From assembly GCA_963573305.1 (NCBI GenBank), contig OY754331.1, forward strand, positions 68,995,275 to 69,059,274: DNA of 64,000 bases. The letters run 5' to 3'. Positions within the stretch are counted from its first letter, which is position 1. Each line of letters starts with the position of its first letter. The stretch is from Pyrrhosoma nymphula. Taxonomy: Eukaryota; Arthropoda; Insecta; Odonata; Coenagrionidae. Shown one piece after another: positions 1 to 12,000 of this stretch. Under the pieces are notes generated by a model. It did not search any database and was not told where the DNA came from. It saw nothing but the letters and a program-made list of their open reading frames with translations. The position numbers were made by a program, and so were the translations under genes.

Positions 1-1654
1 GGCGCCCATTTCCTTTCAACTCGTCCACCACCCCCAACAGGTTCCCAGGCCGGGCGTGCTCGGTATCTTATTACTTTTCACCCCGTTAACTTGCTATTTT
101 AAAGCGAAAAAAAACAGGTTTATTCTAACAGTTTTTGAAAACGATGTAACATTATTACAAAATTACATTAGTTGTGGTAAAAAGTGTAACATTGTGCAAA
201 CTTCGAAGCGGAAGGCTCGATTGAAACTTGAAGAAATCGTTGTGTAATCTTGGTTGGCTGCATTACGTGTATTAGATAATACCATTATTGTAATATTGAT
301 TTTTATGTATCATAATTTTGGGCGCTAGTTATTTATCTCCCCTGTTCGCTTAGTCTCGAACCCGAACGAACTCGACCGGTTTCGGGCGCGCGAGCAACGG
401 CGACCAATGACCCCCTCTCCGCCCCTCCTCAAGTTCAAGCATACCCATTCCGTTCGCCGTACGAGTTGCTACGGTTGGTACCATATGGCTAGTACGAAAA
501 CATATACGAACAAAGCTCCGGCATAGCCACCTCATGCTCGCGTTCAAGGTCAAACACATGGTCAAAACTCGTACGCTGTCATATTCGCCAAAAAGCTGCC
601 AGGAGAACAATGAAACGTCAAACCAGAAACCTTCGGCGAACATGCAGTATACGGGTTATGATACGAAAACTGTTTAGTTGTGCTAAATACCAAATTAACT
701 CATGGGTACCATTAGATCGTACTTCATGAAGAAAACAAAATCATATGAGCAATTTTAAGTGGGGTGAGCTGTTCGTAATAATGATATTAAATAAACACCG
801 GTACGAAGTCTAAATACTCCGCAGGGAGATGGAATTTTATAGAAATGTTCCACTTCAGCTATTATGGTTCGCGGAAGAAGTTACGTATAAAATCTATCGG
901 TTCTGCCATCTATTTCCTTTTCCTTCTGCCGGTGATCGTTTCTGCTACGGTCGTAGATTAGAGTTTCTACCGTAATTCGTTGGCTCTAGCAAAATATGTT
1001 GAACGTCCGCCAAGAAGTATTCTACTATTCCCATCACAATAAAATATTGTGCGGCAATACTTGTACATGCGTACACATACCTTTCTCCATTCTTTCCATG
1101 ACTTCGGCTTACCACAAGAATTTAAAGCCTCGGTGATTCCCTCCCACAGTATTATTGCGTCCTTATTGTTAGATCCATGCGAAGAGATAAACTTCTTTGT
1201 TCCGAGGGCCTCGTTCCCTGTAACAAAAAATCCATGTCAAGTAAAACAATCACGGAGAAAGTAAATTAATTTCAACATCAAATAATACAACTTACTCTCA
1301 ATGAATTCTAGTAGCATGTACTTCTGCTGCTTATTCACTTTGGTTCCCGCCATTACGCCGCCAACCTATCGCTTTGAATGAGAGAGTAGTTTTGCTGGAA
1401 GAAACGGGTGGCAACGCAATCGAGTTATGGGGAACTCGTTTCACCTGTGAAACGTGGTCTGTGATTGGCTGCATTCTTTTCGTAGTTCTCCCTCACCGGT
1501 GTTGCCACATTGCGAAGTACGACTCCACTCGCTCGCCCTGCGTCTCCCCATCCCACAGTCGTACATGTCTCAGGCATACCAAAATCATCCTCGCTATGCT
1601 CGCAGGGAGAGATCGGCCGTGCGAGCGTCGAGCTGTACGAGAGGTGTGGTGGTA
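1..1654. other. No gene recognised
   Basis: AT-rich to mixed sequence with short frames only. A GC-richer patch at about 350-640 and another at 1370-1650 hold overlapping frames on both strands with no recognised domain. Confidence 0.5.
560..645 (+). repeat. Dispersed repeat fragment
   Basis: CAGGAGAACAATG followed by GTCAAACCAGAAAC and then GGCGAACA is repeated at about 2876-2935 with a short insertion. No further copies or function were recognised. Confidence 0.5.
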
Positions 1655-1745
1655 GGAAAACAAGTTCATACAGGTCCCTGCCAGTCACCTCAAGCGTGTG
1701 TGGCAGGAAGTGAGTTTTCACGAACATGATCTACGCTGTACCCTA
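1655..1745 (-). repeat. SINE-like repeat sharing the LINE 3' tail
   Basis: The + strand shows CCCTGCCAGTCACCTCAAGC and GTGAGTTTTCACGAAC, then CTGTACCCTA. This is the same order as the copy at 29165. It is a fragment of the family that ends in the CR1/Jockey-like LINE tail. Confidence 0.55.
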
Positions 1746-2484
1746 ATAAAGTTAATGAAACTACAATTATTGATTCACTAGCGCTATAACTCGTCGGAAA
1801 TGACGGGAAAAATACCCAGTCATGCTAATGTTATTTGTATAAATTTTATTTTTATAGCCTTTAGACGATAACTCGAGGTTGCTACGGAAATTTAATACGG
1901 GGCTAATGAGTTGGAGTAAAGGTGTGTTTATTTTTGCAATTTACAATTTATCTGGATTGTAAATAGTGTTAGATCGATATTGTCATCACGCGTGCTACCA
2001 ATATCGGGAAGATACCTATGTAAAAAGCCGTTATGATAATCTCGTTTGTGTTACAAGGCTTCTGCAACAACTGGGGTTGGGAATTAATTTCAGACCGCCG
2101 ATTAAAACGTAGGCTTCTATGTAAGTTCCGAACCAATTTATTATCTGACGACGTCGATAACATTTTACAAAACCCGGCATACTACGGTATATTAGGTCAT
2201 GAGAATATAATTAGGAAAATAGACTGTAGCACAAACAGGTTTAGTATTTCATTTTTCCCGCGAACGATAGGAGACCATAATGACTACCAGTGAGACTTTT
2301 AACTAGGTTTGTCAATAGGTAGTGTAGCTAATTAGTTGATCTAATGCTCGCTCGATTCCCTAATGCTCGTATCCTTATCTGCTACCTTGTGCTAAGAGAA
2401 CGTCGTGCATGTTTCCGGTATATCCCATATCTCCATGAGTTGATGTAGTTGCAAAATACATGAATACAAACAGCCCCTCTGACA

Positions 2485-2682
2485 TTGATAGTATACCTGT
2501 GGTGTAGTGCATGCTTGTGAAATTTCGCCTTTTGACTAGGATTAGCGTTTTTTGCTAATACACCATGAGTCGTGGTTACATAACTTTAATAGGGTATAGT
2601 GAATGCATGTAGATGACAACTCACTTCTTCTGCCATACACCCTTGAGGTGGCTTGCAGGTTATTATGTAGATGTAGATGAAA
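2485..2682 (+). repeat. SINE-like repeat sharing the LINE 3' tail
   Basis: It aligns along its whole length, inverted, with 29165-29380. Shared parts are a GTGAAATTTCGCCTT segment, TTTTGCTAATACACC, ATAGGGTATAGTG, and the LINE-like end CCTTGAGGTGGCTTGCAGG. The body is unlike the LINE itself; only the last ~50 bases are shared. That is the usual sign of a SINE that borrows LINE machinery. Confidence 0.65.
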
Positions 2683-2754
2683 GGGGTGTGGCAGGGCTAC
2701 TGTTATACTCCCATATTCCTTCCGGATTAAGAGCCGTATAGAGTGTTTCTGTAT

Positions 2755-2815
2755 CTAAAAAATTCCTTGCCAGCCACCTCCAGGGAGCTGCACGGGGTGA
2801 TTCCACACTCGGCCC
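2755..2815 (-). repeat. Short LINE/SINE tail fragment
   Basis: CCTTGCCAGCCACCTC followed by GGGTGATTCCACAC resembles the conserved tail of the family. It is too short for further assignment. Confidence 0.35.
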
Positions 2816-2869
2816 AGTTCAAGAGCGAATCCTAGCTCACTCCTCTGGCCACTAGGCGCAAACCAAAAT

Positions 2870-2945
2870 GCAGTCAGGAGAACAATGCAAGGTCAAACCA
2901 GAAACTTGGAGAGTGCTACGTAGGCGAACACGCAAACATGCACTG
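2870..2945 (+). repeat. Dispersed repeat fragment, second copy
   Basis: It matches 599-645 (CAGGAGAACAATG, GTCAAACCAGAAAC, GGCGAACACG) and directly precedes the MITE fragment at 2951. Confidence 0.5.
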
Positions 2946-2950
2946 CACGA

Positions 2951-3065
2951 GTAAGGTGGTTGAGGCGATTTTTTAAATGTACATATCTGCATGAAACTTT
3001 GTCTACGTGTTCTCAGTAGTTGTATCTATGGATAAAAATGAAAAAACGCACCTTACCGATTTGGT
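2951..3065 (+). repeat. AGGTGG-end MITE, 5' fragment
   Basis: The fragment starts GTAAGGTGGTTG and matches the first ~110 bases of the copy at 11138, including the ACGTGTTCTC and TCTATGGATAAAA segments. It ends abruptly at about 3065. Confidence 0.7.
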
Positions 3066-3278
3066 TTCAGATAAACATTAACAATATTAAATAAACAATG
3101 CATCCCATCAGAACCTAATTCCTTGAGCAAAATTATAGTAGAACGTGAGAGAGAGGGAACGGAGGGTTGTTTTTCAAAATAGAGGAGCTTAGAAAGCATT
3201 TCCTTCTGATAAACTGTCATGAGTCGTGGTTTCCTGTGCTTTATCGTAATCAAATCTTCAAGAAGGTGAGGTCAGCCT

Positions 3279-3485
3279 GTAAGGTGGTTGGAGCGATTTT
3301 TGCTTATGTACAGATCAACATGAAATTTTGCATACGTGTTTTAATGGGTAATACCTATAGATAAAAGTGGGAACAATTGCATCATACCAATTCATTTTTT
3401 CGCATTTCAATACTATTTTAATTTTAACGCGTAGCTTTATGGAACATGACATTTATTTCGTAATTATTCAATTACATTTTAAAAA
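3279..3485 (+). repeat. AGGTGG-end MITE, second 5' fragment
   Basis: It starts TAAGGTGGTTGGAGC and follows the 11138 copy through the AACGCGTAGC and CATGACAT segments to about 3485, where similarity fades. It lies about 210 bases after the previous fragment in the same orientation. Confidence 0.7.
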
Positions 3486-3621
3486 ATTTTCTTCTAGTTT
3501 AGTTCTATTAAAAGTTTAGCCTAGTACTGGAAATGATTAAATTCAATTCAAGGAAATTAGCCACATAATGACAAGACCACAACAAAAAGCTCTCTCATAT
3601 TTGATATCAACATACATTCAT

Positions 3622-3660
3622 TTTATATATATATATATATATTGATATATATTGATATAA
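3622..3660. repeat. AT microsatellite
   Basis: A run of TA repeats followed by two ATTGATATAT-type units. Confidence 0.85.
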
Positions 3661-3792
3661 ATAATTATATTTAATTACCTAAATATGAAATATATTATAA
3701 CTTGCACTCACTTGGGAAAATATTGTTATTTATTTTTTAGTACGATGTTAAGACTTTAAAAAGACTTTTTGGCCACCTTTTGGTATAAATTA

Positions 3793-6700
3793 ACAGTCGT
3801 ATTCATAGATTCCTTAGTAAGGTACAATCGGCATAGTAGCGCACAAAATAGTTGTCAACCTAAAAAAATGGTATTCATAGAACGCTACTAAGCTTAGCAG
3901 CACCCAGTGTGCTACTATTTTATTAGCTCTGAAACACTCCCCTAACTCGTTTTGAAGTGCTACTAAATATGGCGGCAGGTCGCAAGCGATCCACCTCAGG
4001 TGATAAAATTTAGCCATAACGGAGATTTTTGACAAAAATATCAAAGATTCTGATGGAAGTGTTTTCTTCAAGTCTTGCAGATATGGTGTGAAGTATTGCT
4101 TCTGGATCAAATTGAACATTTTAATTATTTTTTCTTAATCCCCGACGCCGTGTTTTGGTACTCAGTGGTTGAGGATTTTATTCAACGGAAGTGAATGAGT
4201 TAGTGAGGTGAATTCTGTGGTTTCGAGTGTCGGAAAGTGCTTACTATCCCTTTTTAATCTCGTTCATTCAGTGCTAAGTCGCTCACCATAGTAAAGTACA
4301 TAAACCCGTCTGGATGTGATGACAGTTTCTCAGGATGCCAATTTTATTTTTAAGTTATTCGGGCTATAGTACTGTCAATTTTTGAAATAATATGACTACG
4401 CGCACATATCGCTTTTTTATGGAATGCGTCGTTGAGGAAGCCTCAGAAAACAATTTACAAGTGCATATTAGTTGTAGCTATTGCATCAAGTGAGGTGTTT
4501 CAGAGTTACTTACTCGAGCATATTACTCTTGCATTGTCGTAGAAAATATGTATATTTTATTGATATAAAGACGTACAATTGTTTTCATATTGAATTGTAA
4601 GAAATTCGCATATGTTTTAATTATAATTGCAGGTCTTTTTACATTCTGTCGTAAATTCATATTTCGTTTCGCTGTTGTTTTATTTTGGTTCCTTATTAAC
4701 ATTTCTGTTCGTTTCATTTTTGGTAAAGATTAATCTCATTTCAAATTTTGCCGTTTCCATACCTCACTATTGTTTTAACGTGCTCCGGGATTGGTGGGAG
4801 GCATTTGCATTATTCGTAGACTATATATGAAATGCTTTACGTTAAGTGGACTCGTGAAAAATTCAGCGGTGACAACTAGGAAAAAAATGGCTGGCAGCAT
4901 CCCTTACTTCGTCTCTGTAATCAATGTGTCCTGGAATGAATGCGAAAAACAACTGCATTTTGCGACCACGAAGAGTTTCGTTTACGTGACAAACGACTTT
5001 ATAGGCGTATGGAAACTGTCGCTTGTAGATACCAGGCCTGTGAATCCACTTCCTTCCTGTAAAGCTACCCCTGTGGTCGGTTTATATGATATATCCCGGC
5101 GAACGGCGTGATTTCTTACAGTACTCCTTCCTAAGAATGGAGATCGCCAATATCCTCCATGAGTTGAAAACTTATCGTCCACGTTTAATAGCTGGTAATA
5201 ATCGCTGTGACCGTAATGAAGGGTACATTTTGTGAACACCCATCTTTGACGGCGATTTTAGGAGTCATTTTTCCGCAATGTCTTTACATTTAGGCTATTT
5301 AGTTCATCAAATTCACTATGTTCCTATACGGAATTCTTAGTGCCAACGTCGTCTGCAAGGGCGGAGTACAAGTATATACTGCCGTTTAATTCCATCTTTC
5401 GCCGCGGCTTCAAAATCTAGCCAAACAAATCCGCCGAGTGTCACTTATGGTGTTGTAGTTTTCACTGTTGGTGCGTTTTTATGGTTCATGTTGTTGTGAG
5501 AAAGAAAGGTGTTGTTTTCAGTGCTTCAGAAGTTTATAGAATCTTCTTAAGTGTTTTTTTCTCCCTAATGGGAATGTGAAATCACTTTCGCTTTATTTAA
5601 TGCTCGAAAATGATTCGTGGAGGGACAAATATCCTGATAAAACCGTGACATTGTCCGCTGTACTGTGTGCAAGTTCATGTATCGTTTACATAGTGAACGA
5701 TATGTCTGGGAATGTAAAATCTGTTCCATTTTCTGAGTAAATGACAGTTATGTTCTATTTACTTTGGTTAATATTTTCCTTGTTTTTTTCGAATGCAGGT
5801 AAGGTTTTTTTTAAAGCAAGCAACATGTTTTAATGTAACCGATACCTTTATTTGATGCAATTTTATGCAGTTTGTTATGGTTTGATGCAGTGAAACTGCT
5901 GTGCGGACAATTGAGTTTACTGATTTTAATAAGTATCTGCTCAAGTTTGTGGTACGGCTGTGTAAGGTCTACGTACGGCAAAAAATTAAGTTATTCAGTA
6001 GCGTGTAATTTTGGATTTTTATTTACAATACCAATAAACGTATGTAGAAGATAGGTCGGTATTATGACGCCAATGCTATAAAATGTGCAAATTTGGAGTA
6101 TTTTACAGGGACGTGATTGAAGAATGAATATTAATTTTTGTATTCCCGATACTGGTACTTTTTCTTGGTCGTCCATGTCAATTATGTTGTTCCTCATCCA
6201 TTTACGGATCGAAAAAAGAAGTTTACCCCTGACATGTATCATCCAAAAGAAACTTTTATCGAGATATCATATAAAACAGCATAACCAAAGAAACTAAATA
6301 TTGCAGAGACCTTCCCATAAGATATCAATTGTATTTTTATAATTTCAGTAGGTATGTTAATTTATATTTGGCTGTGATTTATATTAAAGGAGGTAGAGAG
6401 CGAAAAGTGTTAATTTCGTGGGTTTATACATTAATGTACGATTAAAACATTTCCAGGAAATATAGCCACGAATATTTTCTTAGGCTATAGAACCCTGGAA
6501 TTAAGTATCTATTTATTCCTAATGTAATACAATTGCGATGGCCCTTCATTTTTTACTTTAATTGGTATTTATTGAAGTACTTTAATGGAACATGATTAAT
6601 GCATGTATTATGAGTTAACACACAGTAGCCAGTAACAGTGTTGCTAAGCGTCGCTTCTTTGTTATTAGGGCACCGCTACCTAAAATTATATACTTCGCTA

Positions 6701-6856
6701 CGATAGTGGTTATAGTAGCATTCTAAGTTAGTAGCTCTTAGTGGCTTACTGGAAAATCAATTAAAACCATTTTTAGTATACGACTTAGCGCTTTTAGTGG
6801 CTTACAAAGTTAGTCGCTTTACTATCGTTTCAGCTGAAATATATGAATACGGCCGT
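3793..6856. mobile_element. Possible large Harbinger-like element (3.06 kb)
   Basis: The left end ACAGTCGTATTCATA and the inverse of the right end ACGGCCGTATTCATA agree at 13 of 15 positions. GTATTCATAGA recurs inside the left end at 3871. The subterminal regions are rich in TAGTAGC/TAGTGGC-type motifs (3825-3960 and 6640-6830). The target duplication is not clean. A - strand frame at 4119-3814 begins MFNLIQKQYFTPYLQDL and is faintly like a Harbinger transposase N-terminal region. Two independent insertions could also give this picture. Confidence 0.3.
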
Positions 6857-7837
6857 AAATCTTTCGAAGAAGCACGGAGTGCCATACTGACTGCGTCAAA
6901 CTTATATTTAAACTCGCGATGTGTTCATAGTACGCAAAGACTTCTCAACATAAAATCGCAACTTCTTATGTTATTCCAGAACTTTTTGATATCGCCTAGG
7001 ATCCCATTAGTTTTGTCATAGTCAGTGAATTTTACACCACGACTGACTAAGCGAGTAGCCTAAGACGCACGTATCGCCAAAAGTTCCGAGAAAGGTGTGC
7101 GAGTGACACGATTTTTCTGTATTATGTGCCAAAACTTTAGATGAGAATGTTGTGAAGTATGTATGTACAATCTCAAATCATCAGACTGTGCTTATATGCA
7201 GAGTGTGCGTGAAAGTTGAATTGAAAATCGAGCTTAGAATAGGGCAGAGAAAGGCAGCTGCAAGGTGGCTGAAGACGAATGGAGATTTAGGTGAAAGGTT
7301 TGGGAGGAAGAGGCAATTAATTGAAGGAATAAGAATTGTAAGAGATAAGCAAATACAAAACCCTCTTTTTTGGGTTCCCAGTATCTTTGGTTAGCTTTTT
7401 TAAAATTTAGATAACAAATACCCTTTTTCGACACACACACTTTTCTAGGCCTGTTTTGAGTGACTGTGAGCGACTCTTTGCCTGTATTATCCGTAAAGTA
7501 TGTATTCAGAATCGTGTCGGTGTATTTGTGCATGAATATTAATTACTTAACGTCATTGTTAGAATTTTATAATACAATCCAACGGAATAGAATTATCCAC
7601 ATCAGTGGCAGAATAACTTAATTTTTATCAAACAGAGATCTTGGAGTGTGTTTCATTTCACAACGAAGTTATTGCTTTGTTTGTTGGACAAGTTCTTGGA
7701 TATCACAAGTTCTTGGTTGGTAGGTGTTATTGGCGTTTATCACGAAGTGAAGAGATGAGGGGTCGAAGATATCTCCGCAATGCTTAATGATTTGGAATGT
7801 CAAGCTGTGGTTAACACCCAAGTTCTTAGGCACTGTT
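6857..7837. other. No gene recognised
   Basis: AT-rich sequence with two short overlapping frames near 7152-7533 and no recognised motif. Confidence 0.5.
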
Positions 7838-7925
7838 TTCGGGTTTCCCACCGGGATAAAGGCTTCATGTTGGAAAGCGTTTCGACGTCCCTTTCGGACG
7901 TCGTCTTCAGGACGGTTCACGTGTG
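7838..7925 (-). repeat. Single-arm copy of the fold-back family with hammerhead-like core
   Basis: On the - strand CTGAAGA (7910-7904) is followed by one C. A 7-bp stem GACGTCC/GGACGTC with a 5-base loop comes next, then GAAAC (7883-7879). GGGTTTCCCACCGGG at about 7850 matches the 60341 fold-back. The arrangement recalls a hammerhead ribozyme (CUGANGA, stem II, GAAA), but with an extra base before stem II. No second arm adjoins it. Confidence 0.55.
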
Positions 7926-7927
7926 TG

Positions 7928-9980
7928 CATCTAGATCCATGGTATTAACAAGGTAGGTCGTTCCCGTGACCAAAATGAGGCCGTTCTGCGCATGACGTCA
8001 CGCGGATTGCAGCGGTAGCAGCAGACGACTCGCTAAATGTATGGAGCTAAGCAAACCGTGATTTATATCTTTATTTTCGGTAACAGGGACAGTAAAGAAT
8101 ATCACTACCGAAAATGTTTTGGTTAGAAGAAACAGTAAACACTACTTTAATCTCACATTAGTAATATTTGGACGCAAATCTATAGACTCAATATTAAACA
8201 CCGTTCGTGAACTACTGATGAGAATAGAATCAAAACAAACTTTGTTAATCTTACAATGGATTTTATTTTACAAAATTTGTTTTGATTCTATCAAAATGGA
8301 ATTTTACAAAGTAACGCCTGAGAGTATCGAGTTCATACTGATGAGTAAATTCTATCGAATAAACATTGAAGCCACGGTCTTGAGGCAGTAAATGTAAATT
8401 CGACTGATTGTGAACTAGGATTCTCGGTATTTAATAATGCGTAGAAGTAGGGAGCAGTAGCAACCTACTTACCGAATAGAAATTTTTTTATCCCAACGCA
8501 AGTTAGCAAAATACCTGGAATGTTGCAGTTCAATCGCCAAACTTCTCCAGTTCAAAAATGTACCTCTGAATGGTAGTGTACGTCATTTCACTTTTCTTCG
8601 TCATTGCATTAATATTTGACAATCACATAAGCAATTGATTCAAACGTTAAAAACTTAATCCCGTTCTCAACTAAGCTTTAAGAAGTCAAAGCGTCGAATG
8701 TCTAGAAAATTTTTATCCTACCGTACCGTCATAATTAACAACTTTTGACAATATGGAGCCAGTTTATCTTATTTTTACGTAGTTATCAGCAGGGATTAGC
8801 AATGGTCAACTTTCAGTTCTAGTTTTAAGGAAATTGTTTCACCAGAAATTACTACTCTTTAATTCAGTTTACATGGAATCTTCAAACCATGAATTTCTGC
8901 TTGGATTAGGTGGGGGCTGTTTAGTCCCAATAGTCATTTTATTATTATACATTAAGTGACGCTAACTTATTAGGTTATCTAAGTCACATATTAACACCCG
9001 CAACAAACAAGGGCCAATTCTACACTAAGTTTGCTACTGCAAATTTTACAATTGTACCGTACAATTGGATTTTGGTTATTTTTACAATTAACAATGTTAA
9101 TTGTGTCAGCAGACCTCCAATGTAAACTCCAAACTCCAAACAGTCGTGTCTGGTACTAGAAAATAGTGACTCTCATAACTCACTTCATCTTATGTGGCAA
9201 TAATGTAATAGCCATTCTGGAAAAAGTGAAGAATACAATCACTAAGCCATTACTCTATAACAAACAAGAATTAATATGTAAGGCATCAATTCTAAACATG
9301 ATTTTCACCTTTTTCATCAATACTCGATACTTATGTCCAAAGATGGTATGCACATAACCAGTCGTATCCGGCAATAGAAAATAGTTTCACTCATAACTCC
9401 TGTCTGCTGTCACCCTGAAAAAGATACTTTGAGTGGATTTATGCATTGGCAATTGCTAACTCTTCTCCTAACCATAGAAACCCATGTGTTATCCCAAGAT
9501 ACTCACAGGATATTCAAAGGATTATCCTCAAACTCTATATTTTATGTCACACTCCCCTATGAACATCCTCTAGCTTCATTTTCACTATAGGGTGATAAAA
9601 TAGCACCGTACTTAAAATTAATTTGTAACTTCATTAATAAGCTCTAATGGGGAACAAACCTGCAAAAATGGGGCATAATAATTTTGCTTTAAGGGGCTCC
9701 TCACTTGATTTGCCAGTTCATAATGGTGGTAGAGGAAACTCTCATCTCCCTCAATCGGAAATTATTCAAAGATGCATAGAATCACATTTCACTCAGAATC
9801 AACAACTTCCAGCACTAATCCCATTGCTCATCAAAATTAATTTGTTGGCTGAAATGGCTGAAAACAGCTGTGGCATGCAATCCTAGTGACGTCGCAGACT
9901 TCGACAAAAGCGCTTTAGAGCGCGTCGACAGATGTGCAACGACCTACCTTGTATTGGTAATACCATGTCTGGATCTACAC
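7928..9980. mobile_element. 2-kb segment bounded by diverged inverted repeats
   Basis: At the left end AGATCCATGGTATTA, then ACAAGGTAGGTCGTT (7930-7962) and GACGTCAC-GGATTGCA further in. The same order is found inverted at 9975-9860, with small insertions. The interior is AT-rich, with a ~45-base direct repeat (9141 and 9358) and no recognised gene. A 79-codon frame at 9647-9886 is unassigned. This could be a decayed TIR transposon or two opposite copies of a short repeat. Confidence 0.45.
8221..8302. repeat. Imperfect hairpin in AT-rich DNA
   Basis: GATAGAATCAAAACAAA-type sequence at 8225-8245 is mirrored by TTTGTTTTGATTCTATC at 8276-8296. The stem is about 20 bp with an AT-rich loop. It lies inside the inverted-repeat-bounded segment 7928-9980. 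Confidence 0.55.
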
Positions 9981-10165
9981 AATACCCTGTGAGCCGCCGC
10001 GGATAGGCGGCACGCCGCATAGATGTGTTGCAGGGGGTGTTAGGACAGAGGTGAACAGAATGTTAATGATGTCTTATGTTTGTGTCCCGCTGTTTTTGTT
10101 ATAATCACTAATGTTGTGTGGAAAGAAGGAATTTTTCTTCAGGGCAGCTGAGTGCCCGAGTGTGA
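9973..10165 (-). mobile_element. CR1/Jockey-like LINE, 3' tail only
   Basis: It matches the non-coding tail of the copies at 27855 and 32310, including the GCTGTTTTTGTTATAATCAC segment and the terminal ACCCTGTGAGCCGCCGCGG segment. A short local duplication of CCGC-rich sequence lies at about 9992-10018. No coding part is present. Confidence 0.7.
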
Positions 10166-11137
10166 ACTCGAAACTTAGGCCAGTATGGAGCTTTTACCCC
10201 CGTGGGAAACTCGCTTACATTTCCTGCTCCTAATTCTCCGGAAAGTATCAGATCTTACTTCACCCTATTAGTTCTCTTCTCCTTCCGGCCGTGGAACACA
10301 CTAAGTATATCTCTGACCAACTTTGTTCCATGTCCAGCGGAATATTTATATCACGCCATTGATCAAGCATACCATTAGGGAAATATTACTCTACCGGAGG
10401 TGTGTGTGGATGTGCGTAATGGGTCACTTTAACGTTTCTTATTCAGTTCTTTCATAGTTGAGGCCGTGTTAAACAATCAATTTTTTCATTCCAGCCGCTG
10501 GGAAGAAATGCAATTTTTCCCCGCTTAAGTTGATATGCGAGGAAGTGCGTTTGGTATAGGAGAACTGCGGCCGGGAGAAATTCCTCCTTCGTTCAAATCG
10601 AAGCGAGTTAAATGGCATGGAATAGGAAATGTCAGAGGGCGCCTCTAGACCTGCCAGAGTTGCGGTCGGGGTTGGATAGGCGTCCTCAGGTCTCCCATAC
10701 ATCATTCCACAGTTGAATACCACTGCTCTAACACACATACGTATATATACGGCAAAGGATTTCTCACCTGGAGCTATCGATCTCTCCTCTTCTTTTTTTG
10801 CTCCAGTCGTGCGATGGCAGCTGGTGGCATTCAAGGGAGGCAAACGGGGATGCGGGAGGAGGTTGGTTGGTTGGTTCTGGGGACGTGATGGATGTCTTCG
10901 CTTGTTTGCCGTCGTCGGTGCGTTTCAAAATTTGCAATTTGATGGAGAACTTCCCCGGAGAAAACACGCTGTGACCGTGGAAGCTTGGGTTGGTCTTTTT
11001 GGTTACACCGCATTCGGCTCCGTCGAAAGTTTAAGATCCGTTCGTGAAGATGCCCGTTTCGAATGAAACACATTAGGATGCGCTGTGTACTTGGCATTAT
11101 CCGCATTTGGAGCGCCCATAAGGTGGCGAAGACATCA
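10166..11137. other. No gene recognised; GC-richer patch
   Basis: Frames of up to 124 codons on both strands at 10469-11106 overlap each other and show no known domain. A GGTTGGTTGGTTG simple repeat lies near 10861. Confidence 0.4.
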
Positions 11138-11690
11138 TTAAGGTGGTTGGAGCCACTTTTGTTTATCTACATAATTTGCGAGAAATTTTGCATACGTGTT
11201 CTCTTTAGTGATGTCTATAGATAAAAGGGGAAAATTCTATCACACCGATTTGTTTTTTTTGCAATTCAATGTTATTTAATCACGTAGCCGTTTGGCACAT
11301 GACATATGTTTCGTAATAATTCAATTACATGTGTACAGATTATTTTATAAACGCAAAATAATACATTTCTAATTATTATAAAGGTTGCTAACAAATATTC
11401 AGGTATGACGCTGAGTCCAATATTCGAAAAAATCATATTACGATGTAATTTTCACCTACATCTTTGAACACCTTGCCGATAACTCTAGTCATTACATGAT
11501 TTAATTAAGGTGGAAAAAATTAAAATATAATTTTTGTATCATTGCCATTACTGCCTGTATGGTGCGTTTCAACGCGTAAACAGATGCACTTGAATTAAAA
11601 GTGGTTTAAGAATCTTTTTACGACTTTCTACAAAAAAAATATTAAAATGTGGACTCAATGACTCCCGATTATAGCTTCAGCCACCCAAAG
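11138..11690 (+). repeat. AGGTGG-end MITE, most complete copy (~550 bp)
   Basis: The left end AAGGTGGTTGGAGC and right end GCTTCAGCCACCC are imperfect inverted repeats. The interior is AT-rich and non-coding. Other copies are at 2951, 3279 and 22966. The right end of the 22966 copy (GCTCCAGCCACCT) matches the left end better and defines a terminal repeat of about 13 bp. The transposon superfamily is not determined. Confidence 0.7.
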
Positions 11691-12000
11691 AAGTTATTTG
11701 GCGGATGCCCCTTAAATATATATCTGCATACTACCCTGGGAGCCGTCACAGGGGCGTTTTGTAGGGGATGTCAGGACTCCAGCCATATAATAGGGAAAGG
11801 GGGGGGTAGACAAATGAGAATTGTATGTTAACGAAGTATATTTGCCCATTTCGCCGCTTCTAACTGTTCTATAGATATGTATTACGAGGTCAGAAAAATA
11901 TCATAATATGTCTAATGGTCAAAAATTTCAAGAAATCTAAGATTCTATGCATGAAGTACGAAACAAAACGACTGATAGCCTTTGGTTTCCCTATTCGTTA

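Noticed and set aside
7879..7910. Canonical self-cleaving hammerhead ribozyme
   Set aside because: There is an extra base between CTGAAGA and stem II, and I could not identify a stem III with a cleavage site. Activity should not be assumed.
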